A stretch of 64,000 nt of DNA from Hymenobacter guriensis (GCF_015773195.1 NZ_JADWYK010000005.1:62001-126000), one strand, 5' to 3'. Counted from the first letter of the stretch, positions 42,179-51,654 are shown. Numbers and translations: made by a program. Notes: a model not told the origin generated them from the letters alone.

Positions 42179-42186
42179 CAAAGATA
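42179..42186 (-). promoter_or_regulatory. -7 element of the LacI-family gene
   Basis: TATCTTTG on the minus strand, exact TAnnTTTG, 29 bp before ATG 42149. No copy of the operator overlaps it, so autoregulation is not indicated. Confidence 0.6.
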
Positions 42187-42438
42187 CTAGGTAGGGTGTA
42201 CCCGTACTGCACCGTTGGCGAAACGGAAGGTTGACGCGCGGGGCAAGCATCCCCGCCAAGACCGGGGAAACGAAAGTGTCTTAGCTACAATACGGCAGAA
42301 CCGGCCTAGCAATCGGCTGCAGAGCAGTAAATCCGGATCCTCGCCTTCCCCACGGTGCTAGCGAAGGATTTTGTGATGATGATTTCATCATATTGTTCCT
42401 TTGTAAAGACAAGTTACGGTATGTTATTGTATTTATAA

Positions 42439-42485
42439 TGCGTGTGCGCAAACACATGATAAATTTAGGTGCGTGTGCGCACACA
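42439..42485 (+). promoter_or_regulatory. twin operator upstream of nagB
   Basis: Two copies of TGCGTGTGCG at 42439-42448 and 42470-42479 (31 bp apart). The second is part of the perfect palindrome GTGTGCGCACAC (42473-42484), with the central CG pair typical of LacI-family operators. The first is imperfect (GTGTGCGCAAACAC). Located about 54-100 bp upstream of the predicted transcription start, which fits activation more than simple blocking. The same module is at 46241-46287. Confidence 0.7.
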
Positions 42486-42502
42486 TTTTTTTCTTAAAAC
42501 GT

Positions 42503-42533
42503 TTGCATTGATGATTTATCTTGTTTACGTTTG
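42503..42533 (+). promoter_or_regulatory. nagB promoter
   Basis: -33 TTG at 42503-42505, 20-bp spacer, -7 TACGTTTG at 42526-42533. The palindrome ends 18 bp before the TTG. Predicted start near 42539, giving a leader of about 213 nt. The rest of 42187-42438 shows nothing recognisable. Confidence 0.65.
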
Positions 42534-42751
42534 AGACAATCCAACTAATCTTACTGGTTAAAATCATATTAACTCTGTTCTGGCCAATTCGGCTAGTCGT
42601 AGCAGGGTGACCGGGAAGAATTATGCCCTCCCGCTTATAGAAAGTACGCCTTTAGCTCAACTGTATATGTGAAATTTCTAGTTTCTGGTTAAGCGTACCT
42701 ACTTGTTGCGTTCCAAAGGCCCTGTTAACCTTCAACCTCGAAAAGCCAGCT

Positions 42752-44668
42752 ATGGAAGTCCTGGATTACCCCGAAACCGCCTTCGAAAAACTGCCCGTAA
42801 CCATCTTTGAAGCTGCTGGCGAAGGAGCAGTTCGCGTGGCCCGCGAAATTGCGGAGCTCATTCGCGGCAAGCAGCTGCAGGGCGAGCGGGCCGTGCTTGG
42901 ACTGGCCACTGGCTCATCGCCCATCGGCGTGTACCAGGAGCTGATTCGCCTGCACCGCGAAGAGGGCCTGAGCTTCCGCAACGTCGTGACGTTCAACCTC
43001 GACGAATACTATCCCATGGAGCCCGACGAGCTGCAGAGCTACGTCTACTTCATGCACGAGCAGCTGTTCAATCATATCGACATCCTGCCCGAAAACGTCC
43101 ATATCCCGGATGGCACGCTGCCTATTGATAAGGTGAAGGAGTACTGCCAGCACTACGAAAAGCAGATTGAGGAGTGCGGCGGGCTGGATATGCAGCTGCT
43201 GGGTATCGGTCGCACCGGCCACATCGGCTTCAACGAGCCCGGCTCGTCTATCAACTCTATTACCCGGTTGGTAAAGCTCGACCCGCTGACAATTACAGAT
43301 GCGGCCAAGGACTTTATCAAAGAAGAATTTGTACCGCTGCGGGCCCTTACCATGGGCGTGGGCACCATTATGAAGGCCCGCAAAATTATTTTGCTGGCCT
43401 GGGGTGAGGGCAAGGCCAAAATCCTGAAGGAAATGGTGGAGGGGCGGGTTTCGGACGAGGTGCCGGCCTCCTTTCTGCAGCTGCACCCGCAGGTAGCGGT
43501 AGTGGTAGACCAGTGGGCGGCTATGGAGCTGACGCGCGTGAAAACGCCCTGGCTCGTAGGCATGTGCGCCTGGGATGAAAGCCTGATTCGTCGGGCCGTT
43601 ATCTGGCTGAGCTTGCGTATGCGCAAGCCCATCCTGAAGCTGACCGACGAAGACTACAAAGATGGGAGCCTGAGCGACCTGCTCGTGGAAGCCGGCAGCG
43701 CCTATAACCTGAACCTGCGCGTGTTCAACACAATCCAGCGCACTATCACGGGCTGGCCGGGTGGCAAACCCAACTCCAATGACACCCAGCGGCCCGAGCG
43801 CGCCCTGCCAGCTATTAAGCGCGCCCTGATTTTCAGCCCGCACCCCGACGATGATGTTATTTCGATGGGCGGCACCCTGCTGCGCCTGGTTGACCAGGGG
43901 CACGATGTGCACGTGGCTTACCAGACCTCCGGCAACATTGCCGTGTTCGACGACGACGCCCGCCGCTTTGCCGATTTCGCGCTGGACTTTGCCGAGAAGA
44001 TGAACGTAGGCGTGGCTGAAACCCGGCGGGAACACGCGGAGGTAGTGGAGTTTCTCCGACACAAAAAGCTGGGCGAAGAAGACAGCCCGCTGGTGCAGGA
44101 CATCAAGGCGCTGATTCGCAAGGGGGAAGCTGCGGCGGCCTGCCGGTTTTGCGGCGTGAAGGAGCAGAACGTGCACTTCATGAATATGCCCTTCTACGAA
44201 ACCGGCCAGGTGAAAAAGAAGCCCCTGGGCGAGGCCGATATTCAGGCCGTAGTAGATATTCTGCAGGAAATTCAGCCCCACCAGATTTTCGCGGCCGGCG
44301 ACCTGCGCGACCCGCACGGCACGCACCGCGTGTGCCTGGATGCCATTTTTGCGGCCCTGGCCCGCCTGAAAGGCCAGGAAGCCTGGGTAGACGACTGCCA
44401 CCTCTGGCTGTACCGCGGCGCCTGGCAGGAGTGGGACGTGGAGGAAATTGAAATGGCCGTGCCCATCAGCCCGGAGGAGCTGATGCGCAAGCGCAAAGCC
44501 ATCTTCAAGCACCAGTCGCAGAAAGACAGCGCCGTGTTTCCCGGCAACGACAAGCGTGAGTTCTGGCAGCGCTCCGAGGACCGCAACCACACCACCGCCC
44601 AACTCTACGACCAATTGGGCCTGGCCGAGTACGAAGCCATGGAAGCCTTCGTGCGGTACCGGTTTTAA
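42752..44668 (+). CDS. nagB: glucosamine-6-phosphate deaminase fused to PIG-L-type deacetylase domain
   Basis: Cytoplasmic enzyme of 638 residues. The N-terminal half (1 to about 285) is NagB: LATGSSPIGVY, Asp84 in FNLDEYYP, GIGRTGHIGFNEPGS with His157 and Glu162. The Asp next to that His in E. coli NagB is Thr155 here. The C-terminal half (about 355-600) is a PIG-L/LmbE zinc deacetylase domain: HPDDD at 364-368 and DPHGTH at 520-525. PIG-L enzymes remove N-acetyl groups from GlcNAc moieties, so one protein may turn GlcNAc-6-P into GlcN-6-P and then fructose-6-P; no nagA gene is in the window. Regulation is predicted by the twin operator upstream. Confidence 0.92.
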   Translation: MEVLDYPETAFEKLPVTIFEAAGEGAVRVAREIAELIRGKQLQGERAVLGLATGSSPIGVYQELIRLHREEGLSFRNVVTFNLDEYYPMEPDELQSYVYFMHEQLFNHIDILPENVHIPDGTLPIDKVKEYCQHYEKQIEECGGLDMQLLGIGRTGHIGFNEPGSSINSITRLVKLDPLTITDAAKDFIKEEFVPLRALTMGVGTIMKARKIILLAWGEGKAKILKEMVEGRVSDEVPASFLQLHPQVAVVVDQWAAMELTRVKTPWLVGMCAWDESLIRRAVIWLSLRMRKPILKLTDEDYKDGSLSDLLVEAGSAYNLNLRVFNTIQRTITGWPGGKPNSNDTQRPERALPAIKRALIFSPHPDDDVISMGGTLLRLVDQGHDVHVAYQTSGNIAVFDDDARRFADFALDFAEKMNVGVAETRREHAEVVEFLRHKKLGEEDSPLVQDIKALIRKGEAAAACRFCGVKEQNVHFMNMPFYETGQVKKKPLGEADIQAVVDILQEIQPHQIFAAGDLRDPHGTHRVCLDAIFAALARLKGQEAWVDDCHLWLYRGAWQEWDVEEIEMAVPISPEELMRKRKAIFKHQSQKDSAVFPGNDKREFWQRSEDRNHTTAQLYDQLGLAEYEAMEAFVRYRF

Positions 44669-44806
44669 CCCTTCCGCGCCTGCTTTTAGGCTTGCCACGC
44701 AGCTGGTAACAAGCTGAAAATAAATTCGATAAAAATACTTAGTCGCTGCTCTGGTAGCGGCCGCCGGTTTGTATTGCCCAGCCGCACCCTTCAGTTCCCG
44801 ATTCTC

Positions 44807-46093
44807 ATGCAACACAATCAACGAAGCGTAGTGCCGCCGCTAGCCATTATAGGGGCGCTGTTCTTTATTTTCGGCTTTATCACCTGGCTCAACGGCACGC
44901 TTATTCCGTTTCTGAAGCTGGCTTGTGAGCTGACCTACGCGCAGGCCCTGCTGGTGACCTTTGCCTTTTACATTGCCTACGTCTTTCTGGCCCTTCCCTC
45001 GGCGCTGATTCTGCAAAAAACCGGTTTCCGGAACGGTATGGCGCTGGGGCTGGTAGTGATGGCCGCCGGGGCACTGGTATTTGTGCCGGCGGCGCAGGCC
45101 CGCTCCTTTAACCTTTTTCTGCTCGGGCTATTCGTGCAGGGCGCTGGTCTGGCGTTGCTGCAAACTGCCTCCAATCCCTACGCCAGCATCCTGGGGCCCC
45201 TGGAAAGTGCGGCCCGGCGCATCAGCATCATGGGTATCTGCAGCAAGATTGCCGGCGCTCTGAGCCCGGTGGTGATTGGTGCCGTGGTGCTGAAAGGAGC
45301 TACGGCGCTGGAAAACCAGCTGGCTGCTACCACCTCGGCCGCCGCCAAAGAGGTCCTGCTTCAGCAACTGGCTAACCGGGTGATTGTGCCGTACCTGAGC
45401 ATGGCAGCCGCGTTGGTCGTCCTGGCCGTGCTGATCCGGCTGTCCCGCCTGCCCGAAATCAATTTGCAGCCCGAGGAAACCCCTGTCAGCTCCGAAGAGC
45501 CAGGGCAAAGCATCTGGCAATTTCCGCACCTGCTGCTGGGGGTGCTGGCCATCTTCTGCTGCGTGGGGGTGGAAGTTATTGCCGGCGACACCATTACGCA
45601 GTATGGCCGCGCCCAGGGCATCAGCCTGGATGTGGCCCGCAACTTTACTTCGCTCACCCTGATAGCCATGCTGGTAGGGTATTTCATTGGCGTAGCGCTT
45701 ATTCCGCGCTGGCTTAACCAGCAGGCGGCCCTTAGCCTCTGTGCCCTGCTGGGCGTGGCATTCACGCTGGGTGTCGTGTTTACCCACGGCTATACCTCAG
45801 TGCTGCTGGTAGCCCTGCTGGGCCTGGCCAACTCGCTTATGTGGCCGGCTATTTTCCCCCTAGGCATCAAAGGGCTGGGGGCGCTGACGGAGCGCGGCTC
45901 GGCGCTGCTGATCATGGGCATTGGGGGAGGAGCAGTGCTGCCATACTGCTACGGCAAGCTCAGCGAGGTGCTGGGGCTGCAGCATGCCTACCTCATCCTG
46001 ATTCCGTGCTACTGCTACATCTTGTTCTTTGGGCTGAAAGGCCACAGCTACCAGCCCAGAAGTTCGAAACGCGTGGCTTACGCGGTAAGCTAG
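44807..46093 (+). CDS. FucP/NagP-type sugar:proton MFS transporter
   Basis: Inner-membrane permease of 428 residues with 12 hydrophobic segments. Its start (PPLAIIGALFFIFGFITWLNG, split at residues 9-29) and the segment GAGLALLQTASNPYASILGP (about 120-139) are hallmarks of the FucP/glucose-galactose/NagP group of the major facilitator superfamily. Together with the flanking GlcNAc genes, N-acetylglucosamine is the likely substrate. It follows nagB by 138 bp in the same direction and is likely in one transcript. ATG 44807 is chosen because the longer form to 44774 only adds 11 non-hydrophobic residues. Confidence 0.9.
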   Translation: MQHNQRSVVPPLAIIGALFFIFGFITWLNGTLIPFLKLACELTYAQALLVTFAFYIAYVFLALPSALILQKTGFRNGMALGLVVMAAGALVFVPAAQARSFNLFLLGLFVQGAGLALLQTASNPYASILGPLESAARRISIMGICSKIAGALSPVVIGAVVLKGATALENQLAATTSAAAKEVLLQQLANRVIVPYLSMAAALVVLAVLIRLSRLPEINLQPEETPVSSEEPGQSIWQFPHLLLGVLAIFCCVGVEVIAGDTITQYGRAQGISLDVARNFTSLTLIAMLVGYFIGVALIPRWLNQQAALSLCALLGVAFTLGVVFTHGYTSVLLVALLGLANSLMWPAIFPLGIKGLGALTERGSALLIMGIGGGAVLPYCYGKLSEVLGLQHAYLILIPCYCYILFFGLKGHSYQPRSSKRVAYAVS

Positions 46094-46240
46094 ACAGTTG
46101 CCTCGGGGAAATGCTAGCGAAGCGCAAGATTCAATCCTGAGAAATTGCTATTCTCCGGAGGATGAGGCTGGAAGAAGTAGAGGAGTTAGCCGAAGAATGT
46201 TGGTTTTGGCTCAAGTGGTACTATTTGTGAAATAAATTTT

Positions 46241-46287
46241 TGCGTGTGCGGGCACGTAGCTTTAAAAAAAATGCGTGTGCGCACACA
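46241..46287 (+). promoter_or_regulatory. twin operator upstream of susC
   Basis: TGCGTGTGCG at 46241-46250 and 46272-46281, again 31 bp apart. The second copy forms GTGTGCGCACAC at 46275-46286 and is followed by a T tract, as at nagB. The first is degenerate (GTGTGCGGGCACG). Confidence 0.7.
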
Positions 46288-46304
46288 TTTTTTTTCATCA
46301 TCAC

Positions 46305-46335
46305 TTGCTTTGTGTGATATAGAGCGTTAAGTTTG
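46305..46335 (+). promoter_or_regulatory. susC promoter
   Basis: -33 TTG at 46305-46307, 20-bp spacer, -7 TAAGTTTG at 46328-46335; the palindrome ends 18 bp before the TTG, exactly as at nagB. Predicted start near 46341. The remaining 46342-46822 is then a leader of about 480 nt; no ORF or clear riboswitch was recognised in it. A minus-strand TAGCTTTG (46643-46650) is noted separately. Confidence 0.65.
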
Positions 46336-46822
46336 GATTAATAGAATTATTGTCTGTTTAAAAAGTCTTATTTATTATTTGAGTCAGGTTTTTATTACTG
46401 TGCTTATCCTTTGGCATATCCTATAAAAGTACTTGAGCACGAAATGGCCTTCCCAGGCTCTTCGGATAGTAGATCTTCCAGTTGTCGCGCCACCTTTAAG
46501 TAGAGTCCTGAACACCTAGGCCCTACTATAAATTTCCCATTTCATACTTCCCTTCCAGGTTGCGGGTGCCATTTTCTGGTGCATCGTTCGTGGTATAATC
46601 TAGGCTTTAGTTGGGATATTTCTCGGGTAGAGAAGCCGGTTGCAAAGCTAAAGCAGGCATTGTCCAGATGTGCTGTAAGCGTATGGCAGCGGTTGCCGAT
46701 GAGTATATCCGGAACCTGGTAGAATGGGCTGGCCAGTAGCTGATGCTGGTTGGGCGTGTGTCTGAAATGCAGAATCATCATTGTTCTCTCACTTTTTCCC
46801 TCACCAAACCCCATTGAAGGCT

Positions 46823-49800
46823 ATGCAAAAATTTACTTGGCTTACTTTTTTGCTGCTACTGAGCTTGCATGGCTTGGGATACGCGCAAACCACTTCGGTG
46901 ACCGGCAAGGTAACCGACGCAAAGGGCAGCGCCCTGCCCGGCGTAACGGTACTAGCCCGTGGTACGGGCCAGGGCACCAGTACTAATGCATCCGGCGGCT
47001 ATTTCCTGACCGTGCCCGATACCACCTCGCTGGTATTCTCCTCTATTGGCTACGACCCGCAAACCGTTGCGGTACGTGGCCGGACTACCATTGATGTGAC
47101 CCTGAGCGAAAACGTGCAGGCCCTGGGCGAGGTAGTAGTAACGGCGCTAAACGTGGCCCGGGAACGGAAAACCCTCGGCTACTCCGTCACGGAAATTCAG
47201 GGTAACTCGCTGACGCAGGCCCGGGAAACCAACGTAACCAACTCGCTGGTAGGTAAAGTGGCCGGCCTGAACGTCAACTCCACCTCTGGCGGGGCGGGCT
47301 CTTCGAGCAACGTCGTCATCCGGGGCGTATCCAGTCTGAGCCAGACCAACCAGCCCCTGTACGTTATCAATGGCATACCCGTGGAAAGCCAGCCCAGCTC
47401 GGCCAACACCGGCAGCCGGTGGGACAACTCCCCCGACCTGGGCGACGCCATTTCCAACATCAACCCCGACGATATCGAATCCATTTCGGTATTGAAAGGC
47501 GCCGCGGCTTCGGCCCTGTACGGCTACCGCGCCAAAGCCGGGGTTATTCTCATCACCACCAAAAGCGCCAAAGGCAACGATGGGGTGGAGTTCAACAGCA
47601 ACTTCGTTAGCGAAAGAGTGTACACCCTCACCGACTGGCAGTACGTGTACGGCCAGGGTGCTAACAACCTGAAACCTACGACGGCTACGGGTGCGGCGCA
47701 GGTGGGCAACTCCAGCTGGGGCGGAAAGCTCGATGGCTCCAGCGTGGTGCAGTTCGATGGCACCTCGCGGCCCTACGTGGCGCAGAAAGACAACGTGAAG
47801 AACTTTTACCGCTCAGGCAGCAGCTGGACCAACACCCTGGCTTTCAACAAAAGCTTTACGGGCGGTTCGGTGCGCCTTTCGGCCAGCAACCTGACCAACA
47901 AAGGCGTGGTGCCCAACTCCGGCCTCGACCGGCAGACCTTCAACCTGGTCGGCACATTTGAGCCCTTCAAGCGGCTGACGATTGATGCCCGCGCCAACTA
48001 CATCCTAGAGCAGGCAAAAAACCGCGCCATCCTGGCCGACGGAGCTGGCAACGCCAACTTCAACGTGCTGTTCCTGCCGACCAGCCTGGACGTACGCTCC
48101 CTCTCGGCCGGCACCAACCCCGACGGCTCGGAGCTGATGTACAACACCGGCAATCCTTATAACACGAACCCTTACTTCGCTGCCAATAATTTCGTGAACG
48201 ATACGGAACGGGACCGTCTGCTCTCATCAGTGAATGCGCGTTACACGTTCGATAACGGCCTATTTCTGCAAGGTCGTGTTGGGCGCGATGGTTATACAAA
48301 CCGCTTCACTAGTGTAACACCCTCGGGTACGGCTTACCTGCCCAATGGACGGGTCACGGAGGTAACCACGCGGTTCTCAGATTTGAATACCGATGGCTTA
48401 GTAGGAAAAAGCTTTGAGTTCGGGTCCGACTTCACGTTTGCTCCCAATCTAGGGGCCAGCTACCGCCGCATTAAAACGGAAGCATTCCAGAATATAGGCA
48501 ATGACTTGGCTGTATTTGGGCTTAACAACCTCAACAACGCTAAAAACAAGTCCAGCCAGATGTTTCCGACCGATCAGGAAATTCAGTCCGTGTACGGTTC
48601 GGCGGACCTTTCTTATAAGGAGTATCTGTTCCTGACCGGTACGTTGCGTCGCGACTGGTTCTCGACGCTAGCTGGCCCCAACTCAACGGCCGACCAGGAA
48701 TTGGGTATTACCTATCCAGGCGTAAGTGGATCCTTTGTATTCTCGGAGCTGTGGCGCCCTGACTTCTTGACCTTTGGTAAGCTACGGGCGGGCTACTCGC
48801 GTGTGGGCCAAGCTACTTTACCTTACCAGACACAATTGAACTACGCGTTTATGCCCGTAGTCCTCAATGGTAATCCGTTGGGTACAATTGAAAACGTCAA
48901 TATCCCGAACAGCAATTTGAGAGCTTCTAATGCGACAGAATTTGAAATCGGAACCGAACTGGCTGTAGCCCAGAACCGTGTACGGTTAGATCTGACGTTC
49001 TACAAGAAGAATTCTGATAAGGAAATTGTGTTTACCCCGGCTTCCATTACCTCGGGTTACCAGGGTGCTGTGCTGAACGCCGGTAAGATGGAAAACAAGG
49101 GTGTGGAAATGTTGCTGACAGTGCAGCCGGTGAAAACGGCCGCCTTCTCCTGGACGTCTTCCTTCAACGCGGCCTACAACAAAAACACGGTAATTTCCCT
49201 GGCTGCCGGCCAGGAGCAGTCGGTGTATGCCACCTCCCGGGCCGGCGTGGGCTTCCTGGGGCAGATCGTAGACAAGCCCTTCGGGCAGGTAATGGCCTAC
49301 GACAACAAGTATAAAGCCGACGGTACCATTGAGCTGACGCCCAACGGCGTACCCGCCCGCGGCGACCTGAAAGCCTACGGTACTGCTTTCCATCCCTGGA
49401 CAGGTGGTTGGAGCAACGACTTCACCTTCGGCGGTTTCAACCTAGGAGTGTTGGTTGACGGCAAGTTCGGCGGCAAAATCTTCTCGGCCACCGACTACTA
49501 CGGCACCATCTTCGGGCTACGCAAAGAAACCCTGGTAAACCGCGAAGGCACCTTCGGCTCCGACAACATCGACGCGGCTACCTACTACAGCACCCTGGCC
49601 GACAACGTGTCCAAGGAGTTTGTGCAGGATGCCAGCTTTATCAAGCTGCGCCAAGTGACGCTAGGGTATTCTTTCCCTACCAAGCTGCTGGGCAGCAAAG
49701 TGCAGCGCCTGACGTTGAGCCTGGTGGCCCGCAACCTGGCCATCCTGATGCGCAAAACCGACAACATCGACCCCGAAAGCAGCTACAATGCCTTTACCCA

Positions 49801-49867
49801 AGGGCTGGAGCTGGGTGGTATTCCGCCGGTCCGGACGTTCGGCCTGAACCTGAACGCCAAATTCTAA
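46823..49867 (+). CDS. SusC/RagA-family TonB-dependent outer-membrane transporter
   Basis: Outer-membrane importer of 1014 residues. Signal peptide 1-22 (cleavage near GYAQ), then a carboxypeptidase-D-like regulatory domain (VTGKVTDAKGSALPGVTVLARGTGQG, split at about 26-51), the plug (ALGEVVVTALNVARERKTLGYS as TonB-box-containing SusC signature, and SALYGYRAKAGVILITTK) and a 22-strand barrel ending LNLNAKF. In this position it should import chitin oligosaccharides with SusD. The middle of the gene (about 48130-49080) is clearly AT-richer than both sides, a sign of mosaic origin in the barrel. It is followed by susD after 34 bp. Confidence 0.95.
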   Translation: MQKFTWLTFLLLLSLHGLGYAQTTSVTGKVTDAKGSALPGVTVLARGTGQGTSTNASGGYFLTVPDTTSLVFSSIGYDPQTVAVRGRTTIDVTLSENVQALGEVVVTALNVARERKTLGYSVTEIQGNSLTQARETNVTNSLVGKVAGLNVNSTSGGAGSSSNVVIRGVSSLSQTNQPLYVINGIPVESQPSSANTGSRWDNSPDLGDAISNINPDDIESISVLKGAAASALYGYRAKAGVILITTKSAKGNDGVEFNSNFVSERVYTLTDWQYVYGQGANNLKPTTATGAAQVGNSSWGGKLDGSSVVQFDGTSRPYVAQKDNVKNFYRSGSSWTNTLAFNKSFTGGSVRLSASNLTNKGVVPNSGLDRQTFNLVGTFEPFKRLTIDARANYILEQAKNRAILADGAGNANFNVLFLPTSLDVRSLSAGTNPDGSELMYNTGNPYNTNPYFAANNFVNDTERDRLLSSVNARYTFDNGLFLQGRVGRDGYTNRFTSVTPSGTAYLPNGRVTEVTTRFSDLNTDGLVGKSFEFGSDFTFAPNLGASYRRIKTEAFQNIGNDLAVFGLNNLNNAKNKSSQMFPTDQEIQSVYGSADLSYKEYLFLTGTLRRDWFSTLAGPNSTADQELGITYPGVSGSFVFSELWRPDFLTFGKLRAGYSRVGQATLPYQTQLNYAFMPVVLNGNPLGTIENVNIPNSNLRASNATEFEIGTELAVAQNRVRLDLTFYKKNSDKEIVFTPASITSGYQGAVLNAGKMENKGVEMLLTVQPVKTAAFSWTSSFNAAYNKNTVISLAAGQEQSVYATSRAGVGFLGQIVDKPFGQVMAYDNKYKADGTIELTPNGVPARGDLKAYGTAFHPWTGGWSNDFTFGGFNLGVLVDGKFGGKIFSATDYYGTIFGLRKETLVNREGTFGSDNIDAATYYSTLADNVSKEFVQDASFIKLRQVTLGYSFPTKLLGSKVQRLTLSLVARNLAILMRKTDNIDPESSYNAFTQGLELGGIPPVRTFGLNLNAKF

Positions 49868-49901
49868 GGATTTCCCCCTGGTTTATTTCAACCTGTCCGT
49901 C

Positions 49902-51491
49902 ATGAAAAGCACCCTCGCTAAATATTCTGGCTTAAGCTTCCTCGCTCTGCTGCTGGCTACCAGCTGTACCGACGACTTCGCAGACATCAACACCAACCCT
50001 TCCACCTACAGCCAGGCCAACTTCAACCCCAACTACCTGCTCACGACCTCGCAGCTGGGCTATACCGGCAGCGCCGACTTTGCCTACGACACCTGGCGGG
50101 CCAACCTGATTTACTCCTCTACGCTGGTGCAGGGCCTCTCCACGGTGGTCAGCTACTGGGCCGGCGACAAGTACCTGCTCAATGAGGGCTACACGGCTGC
50201 CTATTGGGGCGGCACCACGGTAGGGGCCTACGTAGAGCAGGTGAAGCCCATTACCGACTTGGTAGAGTCGACCCGCGGCAAGGACAAGTACAAGAACCTG
50301 CACCAAATAGGCCGCATCATGCGCGCCCTCATTATGGAGCGCATCACTGACCTCTACGGCGACGTGCCCTACACCGAGGCCGGCATGGGCTACTACAAAA
50401 ACATCATCACGCCCAAATACGACAAGCAGCAGGATATTTATAATGACCTGCTGAAGGAAGTAGAGGAAGCCACCGCTGCCCTGGACCCCGGCGCCGACGT
50501 GCCCTCGGGCGACGTGTTCTACAAAGGCAATATTTCGCAGTGGCAGCGCCTGGGCAATACGCTGTTGCTGCGCATAGCCATGCGCCTGACCAAAGTAGAC
50601 CCAGAGAAAGCCAAAGCCTACGCCACCAAGGTGCAGGGCAAAACCTTCCAGAGCAACGCCGACAATGCCTACGTGGTGCATGATGTGGGTGGTGCCCGCG
50701 TAACCCAAAACCGCAACAGCCAAGTGCTGCTCGGCGACGGTGGCCAGGAAAACTACTACGTGAAATGGTCGAAAACCTTTATCGACCAGCTGCAGAGCAC
50801 CAACGACCCACGCCTATCCAAAATAGCTGTGACGCAGCTCTACCTCACCGACGTAACCAAGGCCCAGAACCCGGATGCCGTTTCTACCGCGTCGGCGCAG
50901 AAGGGGATGCCCAACGGCAAGGACCTGAGCGGGCGGGCTGCCTACGACGTATCGGCCGACCCTACCTTCACCAAGTTTACGGACTACTCCTCGCCCAGCC
51001 CCGGCATGATCAAGCGCGACGGCCCGACGTTTGTGCTGACCTATGCCGAGTCGGAGTTGCTGTTGGCCGAAGCGGCCCAGCGCTGGGGTCTGGGTAGTGC
51101 CGCAGAGCACTACAACGCCGGTGTGACGGCCGCCATTACCTACCTCTCGCAGTACGACGCGTCCCTGACCGTAGCTCCGGCTGATGCTGCCGCCTTCCTC
51201 ACGGCTCATCCCTACGAGGCCGGCAAAGGGCTCGAAATGATTAACACGCAGTACTGGGTGCACACGAATACCATGCTCGACTTCTACGAGTCGTGGGCCA
51301 ACTGGCGCCGCAGCGGCTACCCCGAGCTGACGCCGGTGGTGTACCCCAACAACGCTACCAACGGCCAGATTCCGCGCCGCTTCCCGTACCCAACTACTGA
51401 AATTTCGAGCAACCCCGATAACTACAAAGCTGCTCATGATGCCGTGACGGGGGGCGACAACCTGATCGGCCGCGTGTGGTGGGATAAGTAA
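49902..51491 (+). CDS. SusD/RagB-family surface glycan-binding lipoprotein
   Basis: Surface lipoprotein of 529 residues, SusD-like (the SusD_2-type branch). Signal peptide with lipobox ATSC, lipidated Cys22. Sequence starts CTDDFADINTNPSTYSQAN, typical of SusD-like_2 proteins that begin with D-INTNP. Conserved helical pattern HQIGRIMRALIMERITDLYGDVPYTEAG at about 130-157 (split) and ESELLLAEAAQRWGLG at about 384-399. It should bind oligosaccharides and hand them to SusC. One transcript with susC is expected. Confidence 0.93.
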   Translation: MKSTLAKYSGLSFLALLLATSCTDDFADINTNPSTYSQANFNPNYLLTTSQLGYTGSADFAYDTWRANLIYSSTLVQGLSTVVSYWAGDKYLLNEGYTAAYWGGTTVGAYVEQVKPITDLVESTRGKDKYKNLHQIGRIMRALIMERITDLYGDVPYTEAGMGYYKNIITPKYDKQQDIYNDLLKEVEEATAALDPGADVPSGDVFYKGNISQWQRLGNTLLLRIAMRLTKVDPEKAKAYATKVQGKTFQSNADNAYVVHDVGGARVTQNRNSQVLLGDGGQENYYVKWSKTFIDQLQSTNDPRLSKIAVTQLYLTDVTKAQNPDAVSTASAQKGMPNGKDLSGRAAYDVSADPTFTKFTDYSSPSPGMIKRDGPTFVLTYAESELLLAEAAQRWGLGSAAEHYNAGVTAAITYLSQYDASLTVAPADAAAFLTAHPYEAGKGLEMINTQYWVHTNTMLDFYESWANWRRSGYPELTPVVYPNNATNGQIPRRFPYPTTEISSNPDNYKAAHDAVTGGDNLIGRVWWDK

Positions 51492-51654
51492 CCGTTCTGC
51501 TTTCTGAGCTATGCAGGCAAGCAGCGTTCCTGCTGCAACAGGGGCGCTGCTTGGCGCTGCGGCTGAGTGACCGTAGCTTCCTGCGCAGAACAAAGATTTT
51601 CATGCTGGGCGCAGTCGGGGTTTCCTGGCTGGCAGTAAGGTAAGGGGTACTCAT

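Noticed and set aside
42914..44821. 635-residue open frame antisense to nagB
   Set aside because: Long antisense frames are common in GC-rich genes; its translation has no recognisable family, while the plus strand encodes a clear NagB-PIG-L protein.
46542..46814. 90-residue minus-strand frame in the susC leader
   Set aside because: No recognisable family or signal, and it overlaps the susC start; the leader is better explained as non-coding.
47287..47500. possible CRISPR or tandem array in repeat-rich regions of susC and the chitinases
   Set aside because: Repeats are protein-domain duplications of about 100 codons or Gly-rich codons, without regular short spacers.
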